A stretch of DNA of 64,000 nucleotides from positions 1 to 64,000 of the forward strand of contig NZ_JAHHZO010000004.1 of assembly GCF_018760785.1 (NCBI RefSeq), written 5' to 3'. The notes under the pieces were generated by a model. That model was not told the DNA's origin and ran no database searches. It was given only the letters and a program-made list of their open reading frames with translations. Origin of the DNA: Rhizobium sp. CSW-27. GTDB lineage: Bacteria > Pseudomonadota > Alphaproteobacteria > Rhizobiales > Rhizobiaceae. The translations under genes were made by a program, and so were the position numbers. Below are positions 37,108 through 46,569 of this stretch, piece by piece (position 1 is the first letter of the stretch; every line of letters begins with the position of its first letter).

Positions 37108-38601
37108 ATGCTTTCAAATGCGACACTTCTTCTGACACCGGACGAGATGGCCAGCGCCGATGCGGCGGCCGCCGCCTCCGGCATTGCGTCCTTCGGCCTG
37201 ATGGAGCGGGCCGGGCAGGCGGTCGCCGCGGCGGCACTGAGAGCCTGGCCCGAGGCGCTGCGCTTTGTGGTTCTGTGCGGGCCGGGCAACAATGGCGGCG
37301 ACGGCTATGTGGCGGCAAGGGCGCTGAAGGCGGCCGGCGCGGAGGTGGCCGTGCATGCGCTTGGCGACCCTGCAGGCCTGCGCGGCGATGCGCGCCGTGC
37401 CTTCGATCTCTGCCCGATCCCCGGCCAGCCGCTCGAGGCCTTTCAGCCGCGCACCGGCGACGTGGTGATCGATGCCCTGTTCGGTGCCGGCCTGTCGCGT
37501 GACGTGCCGGAGGCGGTCGCCAGGGTCATCGCGCAGGTGGAGGAAGCGGGCCGCCCGGTGCTGGCGGTCGATCTGCCATCCGGCCTCTGTGGCGCGCGGG
37601 GACTGGTTCTGGGCTCGGCCTTCCGTGCCGCGCGGACCATCACCTTCATGACGAGGAAGCCCGGTCACCTGCTGATGCCGGGACGCGATCTGTGCGGGCC
37701 TGTGGAGGTCTTCGACATCGGCATTCCCCGTCGCATCATCGCCGCGGCCGCCGGGCAGATGGCCGTGAACGGCCCCGAGGTGTGGGGCGCACGGATGCCG
37801 AGGCTGGGGGGTGAAACGCACAAATACAGGCGCGGCCACCTGGGCGTGTTCAGCGGCGGCGCGGCTCAGACCGGGGCGGCGCGGCTTTCGGCAGGCGCGG
37901 GCCTGTCTGCCGGTGCAGGCCTGGTCACCGTTGCGGCTCCGGAAGCGGCTGTTGCCACCCTTGCCGCTGCACTGACGGCGGTCATGGTGCGTCCGGTCGA
38001 GGATCGGCCGGCATTGGAACAGTGGCTGCAGACGGCCAGGCTGTCGGCCTTCGTCATCGGTCCCGGCTTCGGCGTGGGCGAGCGGGCGCGGCAGTTCGTC
38101 GGCGTTCTGGCCGATCGGCCGGTGGTGGTGGATGCCGATGCGATCACCTCCTTTGCCTCGCGCCCGCAGGACCTGTTCGCGCTGTTCCGCACCGGCCCGG
38201 CACGCCTGGTGCTGACGCCGCACGAGGGGGAGTTCGGCCGCCTTTTCCCGGATCTTGCCGCGGACGGGCAGCGTGGCAAGCCACAGCGTGCGCTGCTGGC
38301 GGCATCACGCTGCGGCGGCGTCATCGTCTACAAGGGGGCGGACACGGTGATTGCCGCGCCGGATGGCCGCATCCTCATCAATGACAACGCGCCGCCCTGG
38401 CTCGCCACGGCGGGCTCCGGCGACGTGCTCGCCGGCATTATCGGCGCACTTATGGCGCAAGGCGTCGCGGCTTTCGAGGCCGCCGCAGCCGGTGTGTGGC
38501 TGCATGGCGCGGCCGCAAGCCTGGCGGGGCCCGGCATGACGGCCGAGACGCTGGTGCAGCATCTGCGGCCGTTCGAGGCCTTCTCAACCAGCGCCTGCTG
38601 A
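37108..38601 (+). CDS. nnr: Bifunctional ADP-dependent NAD(P)H-hydrate dehydratase / NAD(P)H-hydrate epimerase
   Basis: A 497-residue metabolite-repair enzyme that restores hydrated NAD(P)H. The N-terminal epimerase domain (about 1-215) has 'CGPGNNGGDGYVAARAL' and 'DALFGAGLSRDV'. The C-terminal dehydratase domain (about 230-497) has 'ARLVLTPHEGEFGRLFPD' and 'TAGSGDVLAGIIGAL', the ribokinase-like nucleotide site. The ATG at 37108 is used; a TTG at 37081 is possible. Both domains look complete. It is divergent from glnB and its 3' end nearly touches a convergent GNAT gene. Confidence 0.93.
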   Translation: MLSNATLLLTPDEMASADAAAAASGIASFGLMERAGQAVAAAALRAWPEALRFVVLCGPGNNGGDGYVAARALKAAGAEVAVHALGDPAGLRGDARRAFDLCPIPGQPLEAFQPRTGDVVIDALFGAGLSRDVPEAVARVIAQVEEAGRPVLAVDLPSGLCGARGLVLGSAFRAARTITFMTRKPGHLLMPGRDLCGPVEVFDIGIPRRIIAAAAGQMAVNGPEVWGARMPRLGGETHKYRRGHLGVFSGGAAQTGAARLSAGAGLSAGAGLVTVAAPEAAVATLAAALTAVMVRPVEDRPALEQWLQTARLSAFVIGPGFGVGERARQFVGVLADRPVVVDADAITSFASRPQDLFALFRTGPARLVLTPHEGEFGRLFPDLAADGQRGKPQRALLAASRCGGVIVYKGADTVIAAPDGRILINDNAPPWLATAGSGDVLAGIIGALMAQGVAAFEAAAAGVWLHGAAASLAGPGMTAETLVQHLRPFEAFSTSAC

Positions 38602-38606
38602 TCTGC

Positions 38607-39158
38607 CTATCCGGGAAAATCGAGCAGCATGGCGATGCGCCGCGCCGGATCGAGGCCCTTCAGCCCTTCACTGGCAAGGATTTGCCGCAAGCGCTCGGGG
38701 CAGGCCTCTCCTTCGATCATGCGAAAGCCGAGGCTGGCGTAAAAGGGCGCGTTGAACGGCGCGAAGCGATCGGTGGTGAGCGAGGCACCGCGAAGACCGC
38801 GCGCCGAAGCCCTGGCAAGCAGGGTCTGCATCAGGCGCCGGCCAAGCCCGCGTCGCTGCCAGTCGGGGTGAACATCCATCTCGCCGACATGCAGCCGATC
38901 CCCGGCAACGATGGCGCCCGCATAGCCGACCGGCGTGTTTCCCGCAAAGGCGGCAAACAGCAGTCCTGCATCGAGATAGGCCTGCAGTTCCTCGTCATCG
39001 CTGGCCGCGGCCTTGCCGGAAACCGCGCCGGCATTCCGCAGCGTTTCGAAGGCGGCCAGTTCGATGGCGCGCAGCGATGCGAAATCCATCCTCCCGGCCG
39101 GTCCGATACGGAGCGCGGCAGCGTCGGTGCCGCCGATAATCTCCGGCGCCGTCATCAT
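38607..39158 (-). CDS. GNAT family N-acetyltransferase
   Basis: A 183-residue acetyltransferase. Motif A is intact as 'VHPDWQRRGLGRRLMQTLLA' (R/Q-x-x-G-x-G/A, acetyl-CoA pyrophosphate loop), followed by 'FYASLGFRMIEGE', the conserved end of the fold. The substrate is unknown. Its ATG overlaps the stop of the upstream DUF72 gene (ATGA), so the two are co-expressed. Confidence 0.85.
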   Translation of the reverse strand: MMTAPEIIGGTDAAALRIGPAGRMDFASLRAIELAAFETLRNAGAVSGKAAASDDEELQAYLDAGLLFAAFAGNTPVGYAGAIVAGDRLHVGEMDVHPDWQRRGLGRRLMQTLLARASARGLRGASLTTDRFAPFNAPFYASLGFRMIEGEACPERLRQILASEGLKGLDPARRIAMLLDFPG

Positions 39159-39958
39159 CCCACCACCTGCTGCAACAGGCGCGCACCGTTCGGCGCGTTC
39201 ACCTTGCCGCCGGTGATGAAGAAGGCAAACACATCGCGCGGCATCCTTTCCGTGCGCCGCTCCGGCGCATTCAGCGGCAGGTCGGCCGCCACATCGCCAT
39301 GGGCATAAGCCTTCAGGCGCTCGCCCCAGCGCGCGACATCATCCGGTGGGTAGCAGGTCGGCACGTCATCGCTCCCCTTCTGCAGCCGGGCATAGACGAA
39401 ATCGGCGGTGACATCGGCAAACATCGGATAATCGGCATGATCGGCACAGACGGCCGCCACCCTGTATTTTGCCAGCAGCTCGACAAATTCCGGCGTGCAG
39501 AAGCTCTCATGACGCGGCTCCACCACATGCCGCAGCGGCAGACCGGAAAGGGAGGATGGCAGAAGGGTCAGAAAGGCCTCGAAATCCTCCGGCTCGAATT
39601 TCTTGGTGCCCATGAACTGCCAGAGGATCGGCCCCAGATGCGGGCCGAGTTCGGCAAGGCCCTGGCCGAGGAATTTTTCGATCGACGGCCCCGCCTCGGC
39701 CAGAACCTTGCGGTTGGTACAATACCGGCTTGCCTTCAGCGAAAAGACGAAGTGATCCGGCACTTCGGCAGCCCATTTTGCGAAGGTCTCCGGCTTCTGG
39801 CTTGAATAATAGGTGCCATTCACCTCGATTGCCGTCAGTTCGCGGCTGGCAAATTCGAGCTGCCGTTTCTTCGGCAGCTTTTCCGGATAGAAGGAGCCTT
39901 CCCAGGGATCGAAGGTCCAGCCGCCGATGCCGGTGCGGATAATGCCGCTCATTGTCAT
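39155..39958 (-). CDS. DUF72 domain-containing protein (YecE-like)
   Basis: A 267-residue protein of the DUF72 family, a TIM-barrel-like fold of unknown function. 'IRTGIGGWTFDPWEGSFYPE' at the N-terminus, 'EVNGTYYSSQKPETFAKWA' and 'HFVFSLKASRY' are the conserved family segments. It leads a two-gene unit with the GNAT gene. Confidence 0.9.
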   Translation of the reverse strand: MTMSGIIRTGIGGWTFDPWEGSFYPEKLPKKRQLEFASRELTAIEVNGTYYSSQKPETFAKWAAEVPDHFVFSLKASRYCTNRKVLAEAGPSIEKFLGQGLAELGPHLGPILWQFMGTKKFEPEDFEAFLTLLPSSLSGLPLRHVVEPRHESFCTPEFVELLAKYRVAAVCADHADYPMFADVTADFVYARLQKGSDDVPTCYPPDDVARWGERLKAYAHGDVAADLPLNAPERRTERMPRDVFAFFITGGKVNAPNGARLLQQVVG

Positions 39959-39970
39959 GAAATGCTCCGA

Positions 39971-39999
39971 TTGAGGCCTGTGGGTGAAAAGACTAGATT
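39971..39999 (+). promoter_or_regulatory. Candidate promoter of the Phd/VapC toxin-antitoxin pair
   Basis: TTGAGG (39971-39976) and TAGATT (39994-39999) are separated by 17 bases. Transcription would begin near 40006, only about three bases before the first antitoxin ATG at 40009 but about 22 before the out-of-frame ATG at 40028. This matters for the start question discussed with the antitoxin. Confidence 0.45.
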
Positions 40000-40008
40000 A
40001 GAGGCGAG

Positions 40009-40308
40009 ATGAGCGCGAGGGCTGTCCATGACCGTGACCGCATTTCCAGGGCCGATACCGAATTGTCGAAGCTGATCGACCACGTTGACGCGGGCGAGGA
40101 CATTGTGCTGGCCCGCGACGATGCCCCGGTTGCACGGCTGGTGGCGTTTACGGACAGGCAAAACGAAGCAGGACGGTTTCGCCGCCCCGGTACACTTGCC
40201 CATCTTCGCGACAAGCTTCCGCCAAATTTGTTCTTGGAGCCGATGTCCGAGGACGAACTGGCAGCCTGGGAAGGCAAATACTCCCATCCGGCAGATAATG
40301 GCGAATGA
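40009..40308 (+). CDS. Phd/YefM-family antitoxin with altered N-terminus
   Basis: A 99-residue antitoxin that should bind and neutralise the adjacent PIN toxin and repress the operon. The core 'TELSKLIDHVDAGEDIVLAR' followed by DDAPVARLVAF is the Phd-fold DNA-binding domain; the C-terminal 40 residues are the toxin-binding tail. The N-terminus MSARAVHDRDRISRAD is atypical. An ATG at 40028, with GAGGG eight bases upstream, reads MTVTAF in another frame. Removing one C near 40043-40045 and one G near 40047-40049 would join it to the core as MTVTAFQADTELSKL, a normal Phd start. Either the open frame from 40009 is used or the antitoxin is damaged. Confidence 0.75.
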   Translation: MSARAVHDRDRISRADTELSKLIDHVDAGEDIVLARDDAPVARLVAFTDRQNEAGRFRRPGTLAHLRDKLPPNLFLEPMSEDELAAWEGKYSHPADNGE

Positions 40309-40691
40309 GACTGCTGCTTGATACCCACGCCCTCGTATGGTGGCTGTTTGATGATCCCCGCCTTGGCCGGACGGCGCGGGAGATGATCCGTTTTCCCGAA
40401 AACGAGATCATTGTGAGTTCCGTTTCCGCCTTCGAAATTGCGACCAAATATCGTCTCGGAAAATGGCCGGAGGTCGCAGAGATTGTTTCCAATTTCGAGA
40501 CGCTCGAGATGACAGAGCGATTCTCGCTGCTTCCCGTCAATCATGTTCACGCCCTCCGTGCCGGACAGCTTTCCGCAGGTCATAAGGACCCATTCGACAG
40601 AGTTTTAGCCGCCCAAAGCTTGATCGAAGACGCGCCACTCGTCACATCCGACCAAGCCTTTGCCAGCTTTCCTGTCCCCACCGTCTGGTGA
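40305..40691 (+). CDS. PIN-domain toxin (VapC-like)
   Basis: A 128-residue PIN-fold ribonuclease expected to cleave tRNA or rRNA when free of antitoxin. MRLLLDTHALVWWLFDD places Asp6 in the active site; Glu44 (SAFEIATK), Asp98 (KDPFDRVLAAQS) and Asp116 (TSDQAF) complete the acidic metal-binding set. The toxin therefore looks catalytically intact. Its ATG overlaps the antitoxin stop (ATGA), the normal translational coupling for these pairs. Confidence 0.88.
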   Translation: MRLLLDTHALVWWLFDDPRLGRTAREMIRFPENEIIVSSVSAFEIATKYRLGKWPEVAEIVSNFETLEMTERFSLLPVNHVHALRAGQLSAGHKDPFDRVLAAQSLIEDAPLVTSDQAFASFPVPTVW

Positions 40692-40713
40692 GGCGGGTCA
40701 CTCCGCCGCCTCA
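40689..40713. terminator. Short hairpin between convergent vapC-like gene and uvrA
   Basis: TGAGGCGG-(9 nt)-CCGCCTCA is a perfect 8-bp stem that overlaps the stop codon region of both convergent genes. No T-run follows, so it may be a weak or factor-dependent terminator. Confidence 0.35.
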
Positions 40714-43619
40714 ACCTTCTTCATCGGCCGCCGCTCCAGAAGTTCCTTGAGGAACTGGCCCGTATAGGACCGCTTTTCCTTGACCACGTCCTCCGGGGTG
40801 CCGACCACCACCACCTCGCCGCCGCCGGTGCCACCTTCCGGGCCGATATCGATGATCCAGTCGGCGGTCTTGATGACTTCGAGATTGTGCTCGATCACCA
40901 CGACGGAATTGCCCTGGTTGACCAGTTCGTGCAGCATTTCCAGAAGCTTCGCGACGTCATGGAAGTGCAGGCCGGTGGTCGGCTCGTCGAGAATGTAGAG
41001 CGTCCGGCCGGTCGAGCGTTTCGACAGTTCCTTCGCGAGCTTGACGCGCTGCGCCTCGCCGCCCGAAAGCGTATTGGCCTGCTGGCCGATCTTGATGTAG
41101 CCGAGGCCCACTTCGAACAGCGCCTGCAACTTGTCGCGCACGGCCGGCACTGCCGAGAAGAACTCCACACCTTCCTCCACCGTCATGTCCAGCACGTCGG
41201 CGATCGACTTGCCCTTGAAGGTCACATCCAGCGTTTCGCGATTGTAGCGCTTGCCGTGGCAGACATCGCAGGTGACATAGACATCCGGCAGGAAGTGCAT
41301 CTCGATCTTGATGACCCCGTCGCCCTGGCAGGCCTCGCAACGGCCGCCCTTCACGTTGAACGAGAAGCGACCGGGCTGATAGCCGCGTGCCTTGGCCTCC
41401 GGCAGCCCGGCGAACCAGTCACGGATCGGCGTGAAAGCGCCGGTATAGGTGGCCGGGTTGGAACGCGGCGTGCGGCCGATCGGCGACTGGTCGATGTCGA
41501 TCACCTTGTCGATGAATTCCAGCCCGTCGATGCGCTCGTGTTCCGCGGGGATTTCGCGTGCGCCCATCACCCGGCGCGCCGCCGCCTTGTAGAGCGTCTC
41601 GATCAGAAAGGTGGATTTTCCACCGCCGGAGACACCGGTGACGGCGGTAAACAGGCCAAGCGGCACCGAGGCAGTGACATTCTTCAGATTGTTGCCGCGC
41701 GCGCCGACGACCTTGATCTCCTTGCCCTTCTTCGGCTTGCGCCGCTCGGCCGGCACGGAAACGCCAAGTTCGCCGCACAGATATTTGCCGGTCAGCGATT
41801 TCGGATTGGCCATGATCTCCTGCGGCGTGCCGGCCGCCACCACCTGGCCGCCATGCACGCCGGCGGCGGGGCCGATATCGACGACATAATCGGCCGTCAG
41901 GATCGCATCCTCGTCATGCTCGACCACCAGCACCGTGTTGCCGATGTCGCGCAGGTGCTTCAGCGTGTCGAGGAGGCGCGCATTGTCGCGCTGGTGCAGG
42001 CCGATCGAGGGTTCGTCCAGCACGTAGAGAACGCCGGTCAGTCCGGAACCGATCTGCGAGGCAAGCCGGATGCGCTGGCTTTCGCCGCCGGACAGCGTTC
42101 CGGAAGCGCGCGACAGGCTCAGATAATCGAGGCCGACGTCGTTCAGGAACCGCAAACGGTCACGGATTTCCTTGAGGATGCGCACGGCGATCTCGTTCTG
42201 CTTGGCAGTCAGCCTGTCCGGCAGTGCCTCGAACCAGTCACGTGCCACCTTGATCGACATTTCGGTGACTTCCCCGATATGCAGCCGGTCGATCTTGACC
42301 GCCAGTGCCTCCGACTTCAGGCGGAAACCGCTGCAGGCGGGGCAGGGGGCGGCCGACATGTAGCGCTCGATTTCCTCGCGCGCCCAGGCGCTGTCGGTTT
42401 CCTTCCAGCGGCGCTCAAGGTTCGGCACGATGCCCTCGAAGGTCTTCGTCGTCTTGTAGGAGCGGGCGCCGTCGGCATACTGGAACTCGATCTTTTCATC
42501 GGTGCCGTGAAGGATGGCCTTCTGCGCCTCCTTCGACAGTTTCGACCAGCGATCGGTCAGCTTGAAGCCGAAGACCTTGCCGAGCCCTTCCAGCGTCTGG
42601 TTGTAGTAGGGAGAACTCGATTTGGCCCAGGGCGCGATCGCCCCGTCCTTCAGCGTCCGCTCGTGCTCCGGAACGATCAGGTTCTCGTCGACCTTCTGCT
42701 GCGCACCAAGGCCATCGCAGGTCGGGCAGGCGCCGAAGGGATTGTTGAAGGAGAACAGCCGCGGCTCGATTTCCGGAATGGTGAAGCCGGAAACCGGGCA
42801 GGCGAACTTTTCCGAAAACAGCACCCGCTCATGGGTTTCGTTCAACGACTTGTTGGCGGAACCGCCGGCCGCGGTTTCCTCCGGCGGCAGCGGCTTGTCG
42901 GCGAATTCGGCGATGGCAAGACCATCGGCGAGCTTCAGGCAGGTTTCCAGACTGTCGGCCAGACGTGCGCCGATATCCGAGCGCACCACGACGCGGTCGA
43001 CCACGACGTCGATGTCATGCTTGTATTTCTTGTCGAGCGGCGGAACCTCGGCGATCTCGTAGAACTGGCCGTCGACCTTGACGCGCTGGAAGCCCTTCTT
43101 CATCAGCTCCGCCAGTTCCTTCTTGTACTCGCCCTTTCTCCCACGCACCATCGGCGCCAGGATATAGAGGCGGGTGCCTTCGCCGAGTGCAAGCACCCGG
43201 TCGACCATCTGGCTGACGGTCTGGCTTTCGATCGGAAGCCCCGTGGCCGGCGAATAGGGCACGCCGACCCGGGCGAAGAGAAGGCGCATGTAATCGTAGA
43301 TCTCGGTCACCGTGCCGACGGTGGAACGCGGATTCTTCGAGGTGGTCTTCTGTTCGATGGAAATGGCCGGCGACAGCCCGTCGATCTGGTCGACATCCGG
43401 CTTCTGCATCATTTCGAGGAACTGGCGGGCATAGGCCGACAGGCTCTCGACATAGCGGCGCTGGCCTTCCGCATAGATCGTATCGAAAGCCAGCGAGGAT
43501 TTTCCGGATCCCGAAAGGCCGGTCATCACGATCAGGCTGTTGCGGGGCAGATCGAGATCGATGCCCTTGAGGTTGTGCTCGCGGGCGCCGCGAATGGAAA
43601 TCGTCTTGAGTTCGCTCAT
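40698..43619 (-). CDS. uvrA: Excinuclease ABC subunit UvrA
   Basis: A 973-residue ABC-type ATPase that finds bulky DNA lesions and loads UvrB. Two ATPase modules are visible: Walker [15 protein letters not shown] and [14 protein letters not shown], signatures '[15 protein letters not shown]' and '[16 protein letters not shown]'. The second zinc module is intact (CEACQGDG ... CDVCHGK). In the first module the ligands that are Cys253/256/277/280 in E. coli are Cys274, Ser277, Cys298 and Cys301, so one Cys is replaced. The start at 43619 fits the family. A LexA box lies 139 bases upstream, so SOS induction is expected. Confidence 0.97.
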   Translation of the reverse strand: MSELKTISIRGAREHNLKGIDLDLPRNSLIVMTGLSGSGKSSLAFDTIYAEGQRRYVESLSAYARQFLEMMQKPDVDQIDGLSPAISIEQKTTSKNPRSTVGTVTEIYDYMRLLFARVGVPYSPATGLPIESQTVSQMVDRVLALGEGTRLYILAPMVRGRKGEYKKELAELMKKGFQRVKVDGQFYEIAEVPPLDKKYKHDIDVVVDRVVVRSDIGARLADSLETCLKLADGLAIAEFADKPLPPEETAAGGSANKSLNETHERVLFSEKFACPVSGFTIPEIEPRLFSFNNPFGACPTCDGLGAQQKVDENLIVPEHERTLKDGAIAPWAKSSSPYYNQTLEGLGKVFGFKLTDRWSKLSKEAQKAILHGTDEKIEFQYADGARSYKTTKTFEGIVPNLERRWKETDSAWAREEIERYMSAAPCPACSGFRLKSEALAVKIDRLHIGEVTEMSIKVARDWFEALPDRLTAKQNEIAVRILKEIRDRLRFLNDVGLDYLSLSRASGTLSGGESQRIRLASQIGSGLTGVLYVLDEPSIGLHQRDNARLLDTLKHLRDIGNTVLVVEHDEDAILTADYVVDIGPAAGVHGGQVVAAGTPQEIMANPKSLTGKYLCGELGVSVPAERRKPKKGKEIKVVGARGNNLKNVTASVPLGLFTAVTGVSGGGKSTFLIETLYKAAARRVMGAREIPAEHERIDGLEFIDKVIDIDQSPIGRTPRSNPATYTGAFTPIRDWFAGLPEAKARGYQPGRFSFNVKGGRCEACQGDGVIKIEMHFLPDVYVTCDVCHGKRYNRETLDVTFKGKSIADVLDMTVEEGVEFFSAVPAVRDKLQALFEVGLGYIKIGQQANTLSGGEAQRVKLAKELSKRSTGRTLYILDEPTTGLHFHDVAKLLEMLHELVNQGNSVVVIEHNLEVIKTADWIIDIGPEGGTGGGEVVVVGTPEDVVKEKRSYTGQFLKELLERRPMKKVEAAE

Positions 43620-43732
43620 CGTGAAAAAGGCTCTTTGGGAGGACAAGCCCCTTATTTAGTGATCCGGCGGCTGCTGTCGAGGCAAGACTGCCGCAAGATT
43701 TGGGCTTCGACTCGCTCCTACGCAGCAGGTTG

Positions 43733-43761
43733 TTGACAGGATCATAGCGGAATACTAGAAC
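43733..43761 (+). promoter_or_regulatory. Promoter of ssb
   Basis: TTGACA (43733-43738) and TAGAAC (43756-43761) are separated by exactly 17 bases, a good housekeeping-type promoter. The -10 hexamer overlaps the LexA box, so LexA binding would block polymerase. Confidence 0.65.
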
Positions 43762-43772
43762 AAATAAAGAAC
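43758..43772. promoter_or_regulatory. LexA box between uvrA and ssb
   Basis: GAAC-AAATAAA-GAAC is a perfect match to the alphaproteobacterial SOS operator (GTTC-N7-GTTC on the other strand). It sits in the 267-bp divergent region between uvrA and ssb and overlaps the ssb -10 element, so one LexA dimer could control both genes. Confidence 0.88.
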
Positions 43773-43886
43773 AAATTTGCCTGTGGATTAAGGCAGCATC
43801 CTCCCCTGCGGACGGGGCGGATGGTTTACACTGCTATAACCAACGGAATTGAAGTGCCGCGCGATGGCGGCAGACAAGGTGATGAG

Positions 43887-44441
43887 ATGGCTGGCAGCGT
43901 CAACAAGGTAATCCTGATCGGGAACGTCGGGGCGGATCCGGAAATCCGCCGCACGCAGGACGGCCGGCCGATTGCCAACCTGCGCATTGCCACTTCGGAA
44001 AGCTGGCGCGACCGCAACAGCGGCGAGCGCCGGGAAAAGACCGAGTGGCACAATGTGGTGGTCTTCAACGAGGGCCTGTGCAAGGTCGTCGAGCAGTATG
44101 TGAAGAAGGGCGCGAAGCTCTACATCGAGGGCGCGCTGCAGACCCGCAAGTGGCAGGACCAGAACGGCAATGACCGCTACAGCACGGAAGTGGTGCTGCA
44201 GGGCTTCAACTCGACGCTGACGATGCTGGATGGTCGCGGCGGCGATGGTCAGGGCATGGGCGGCGGCAGTGCCGGCTATGGCGGCGGGCGCAATGCCGGC
44301 AACAGCGGCGGTGGCGATTTCGGCGGCGGCTATGACGATTACGATCGCGGCGGCCCGTCCTCCGGTTCCAGCCGTGGCAGTTCCTCCGCCGGCGGCGGCG
44401 GCGGTTTCGCCCGCGATCTGGACGACGACATTCCGTTCTGA
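43887..44441 (+). CDS. ssb: Single-stranded DNA-binding protein
   Basis: A 184-residue SSB. The N-terminal OB fold ([21 protein letters not shown] to about residue 110) binds ssDNA as a tetramer. It is followed by a Gly/Ser-rich flexible linker and the acidic tip DLDDDIPF, which recruits repair and replication partners. The start at 43887 has AAGGTGA upstream. Expression is probably raised in the SOS response through the LexA box. Confidence 0.97.
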   Translation: MAGSVNKVILIGNVGADPEIRRTQDGRPIANLRIATSESWRDRNSGERREKTEWHNVVVFNEGLCKVVEQYVKKGAKLYIEGALQTRKWQDQNGNDRYSTEVVLQGFNSTLTMLDGRGGDGQGMGGGSAGYGGGRNAGNSGGGDFGGGYDDYDRGGPSSGSSRGSSSAGGGGGFARDLDDDIPF

Positions 44442-44451
44442 TCGATCCGCC

Positions 44452-45639
44452 TTACGGGATCACCAAGGCCGGCAAAGCGCTGCTTTCGCCGGCCTTTCTG
44501 TCTTCCAGCATCGCGACAAGGGCATCGGATTGCGACAGGATGCCGGCCAGCCGATTGTCTTCGCGCACCACAGGCATGTCATGCAGCCCGCCTTCGGCAA
44601 AGGCGATGATGGCATCTGCGACCGGGGTTTCCGGCCGCACGGTCTGCACCGGCGAGGTCATGATGTCCTTGACGGTATCGTTCGGCGCGCTGGCGCCGGC
44701 AAGGATCAGCCGCAGACGTTGCCCGAGCGCAATGCGCGGGCGCCCCGCCACCCAGCGCGGCTTGTGCAAAAAGTCCGTCTGCGTGACGATGCCCACCACC
44801 TGCGCCCGGTCATTGGTGACCGGCAGGGCGCGGAAGCGGTGCCTGCGCATCAGGTCATGCGCCTCCCGCAGGCTGGTATCCGGCGCCACGGCCACGACAT
44901 CGCGCGACATGATGCTGGCGCAATCCACGTGCTGGGCACGACGGCGATAAGAGCGCAGCTCGGTGCGCCGCAGGATGGTTTCGAGATCGCCGCGGTCAAT
45001 ATCGAGAAACTGATCGTAGTCCTTCAGCACCTCGTCGAGATCCGCACTCGTAAAGCCGATGCGGGCAAGCGGCGCGGGATCCGACGTCGCGTGGTGACGG
45101 GGAGAAGGCTGCAGCCGGTGCGGATAGATGCCACCCGTCATGCGGTGGAAGACGAGAGCGCCGGCCAGCAGCATGAGCGAATTTCCCAGCACGGGCCATG
45201 CCACGAAGCCGAAGCCGAGGTCGCGCACGGCGGCGCCACCAACGACTGCGGTCAAGGCCACCGCGCCGCCCGGCGGATGAAGGCAGCGGCAGGCGGTCAT
45301 GACGGCAATCGCCAGGCTGACGGCGAGCGCTGCCGCCAGCACCGGGTCGGAAACGAGCGCCGCCACACCAACGCCCGCCAGGGCAGACAGGCTGTTGCCG
45401 CCGACCACCGACCAGGGCTGGGCGAGCGGGCTGGATGGGACGGCGAAAAGAAGCACGGCTGATGCTCCCATCGGCGCGATCACTGCGGGTGCGGGCAGAC
45501 CCTGCCGCAGCGCCAGAATGCCGCCGAGGGCCGTCAGCGCAATGCCGGCGAGTGCGCCAAGCGGCGCGCGAATACGTTCCTTCAGGCTGAGTTGCGGTGC
45601 AGCGGGCAGGATGCGGTCGAGAAGCGAGAGGCGTGTCAT
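44452..45639 (-). CDS. HPP family membrane protein with tandem CBS domains
   Basis: A 395-residue protein. Residues ~15-165 form the four-helix HPP domain, with the family motif CLHPPGGAVALTAV; HPP proteins have been linked to nitrite transport in plastids and cyanobacteria. Residues ~230-390 hold two CBS modules ('DCASIMSRDVVAVAPDTSLREA', 'VKDIMTSPVQTVRPETPVADA'), which usually bind adenine nucleotides as an energy sensor. The start at 45639 is preferred on domain position although neither it nor the ATG at 45672 has a good ribosome-binding site. Substrate unproven. Confidence 0.82.
   Translation of the reverse strand: MTRLSLLDRILPAAPQLSLKERIRAPLGALAGIALTALGGILALRQGLPAPAVIAPMGASAVLLFAVPSSPLAQPWSVVGGNSLSALAGVGVAALVSDPVLAAALAVSLAIAVMTACRCLHPPGGAVALTAVVGGAAVRDLGFGFVAWPVLGNSLMLLAGALVFHRMTGGIYPHRLQPSPRHHATSDPAPLARIGFTSADLDEVLKDYDQFLDIDRGDLETILRRTELRSYRRRAQHVDCASIMSRDVVAVAPDTSLREAHDLMRRHRFRALPVTNDRAQVVGIVTQTDFLHKPRWVAGRPRIALGQRLRLILAGASAPNDTVKDIMTSPVQTVRPETPVADAIIAFAEGGLHDMPVVREDNRLAGILSQSDALVAMLEDRKAGESSALPALVIP
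44465..44499 (+). terminator. Terminator hairpin downstream of ssb
   Basis: AAGGCCGGCAAAGC-GCT-GCTTT(C)GCCGGCCTT forms a long stem with a single bulged C, followed by TCTGTCTTCC. It begins 23 bases after the ssb stop and lies inside the end of the convergent HPP-CBS gene, whose last codons encode half of the stem. Confidence 0.6.
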
Positions 45640-45764
45640 GTCAAAAGAACTTGCTGTCGGAAGGAGGAACATCCTGGCTACTCGCCCCTGTCGGGCGCAG
45701 AGAAAGTCACAGGCTGTTGCGGCGTGCGGGACAGCCCAGGAAATAGGGCTGTCGCGGCGGAAGA

Positions 45765-46394
45765 TCAGAGGGCAAACGCCGAGCGTATGCCATCCACCAC
45801 AAACTGCACCGAGAGGGCGGCGAGCAGCACGCCGAGCAGGCGCGTCAGAAGCGCGCGGCCGGTGACGCCGAGAAAGCGGTCGAGGCGTTGCGCCACCATC
45901 AGCGCGGCAAGCACCGTGGCCATGGCGATTGCCAGCATCAAGATCAGGATTGCCCGGTCGAGCGGCGCGGCGAAGGAGCCGGCCAGCAGCACGGTGGCGG
46001 AGATCGCGCCAGGTCCGGCAATCAATGGCAGGGCCAGCGGAAAGACGGCAATGTTCTGGATGTGGTCGATGGTGATCGCCACCTTGGAGGTCTCCTCCTT
46101 GCGGTCGTTGCGTCGCTGGAAGATCATCTCGAAGGCGATCCAGAACAAAAGCAGTCCGCCGGCAATGCGGAAGGCGCCCATGGAAATGCCGAGCACCGAG
46201 AGAATGCCGGCGCCGAACAGCGCAAACACGGTGAGGATGGCAAAGGCAATCAGCGTGCCGCGCAGCGCCACCTGCCGCCGCTGGGCGGTGTCGAGCCCTG
46301 CCGTCAGCCCGAGAAAGATCGGCGCCAGCCCCGGCGGGTCAAGTGTCACGAGAAGCGTCGTGAAGGCGCTCATGATGCTGTCGGCCGTGGTCAT
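45765..46394 (-). CDS. MarC family membrane protein
   Basis: A 209-residue integral membrane protein with six hydrophobic helices. 'TLLVTLDPPGLAPIFLGLTAG' at the start and 'PLALPLIAGPGAISATVLLAG' in the middle are the duplicated MarC (UPF0056) motifs. The molecular function is not known; MarC was once linked to multiple antibiotic resistance but that was not upheld. The start at 46394 has GGGAGG upstream. It is divergent from gyrA. Confidence 0.9.
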   Translation of the reverse strand: MTTADSIMSAFTTLLVTLDPPGLAPIFLGLTAGLDTAQRRQVALRGTLIAFAILTVFALFGAGILSVLGISMGAFRIAGGLLLFWIAFEMIFQRRNDRKEETSKVAITIDHIQNIAVFPLALPLIAGPGAISATVLLAGSFAAPLDRAILILMLAIAMATVLAALMVAQRLDRFLGVTGRALLTRLLGVLLAALSVQFVVDGIRSAFAL

Positions 46395-46569
46395 CGACGG
46401 ACCTCCCTTTCGCTTGCCTGCCCGGGCATGTCTGTCATGCCTGCCATGCCTTGCTTGCCGCAATGGCTCCACATTGATAGAACAGTCGCATGAAGGAAAG
46501 GCTTCATCGCGCCAAAAGGCGAGGGCGCGCGCCACCGGCGCAAAAGCCTGTTTAAAACCGGGCGGCAAA

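Noticed and set aside
44230..44430. Simple-sequence repeat of GGC/GGT triplets
   Set aside because: It is the Gly/Ser-rich linker normal in SSB proteins, not a separate repeat element.
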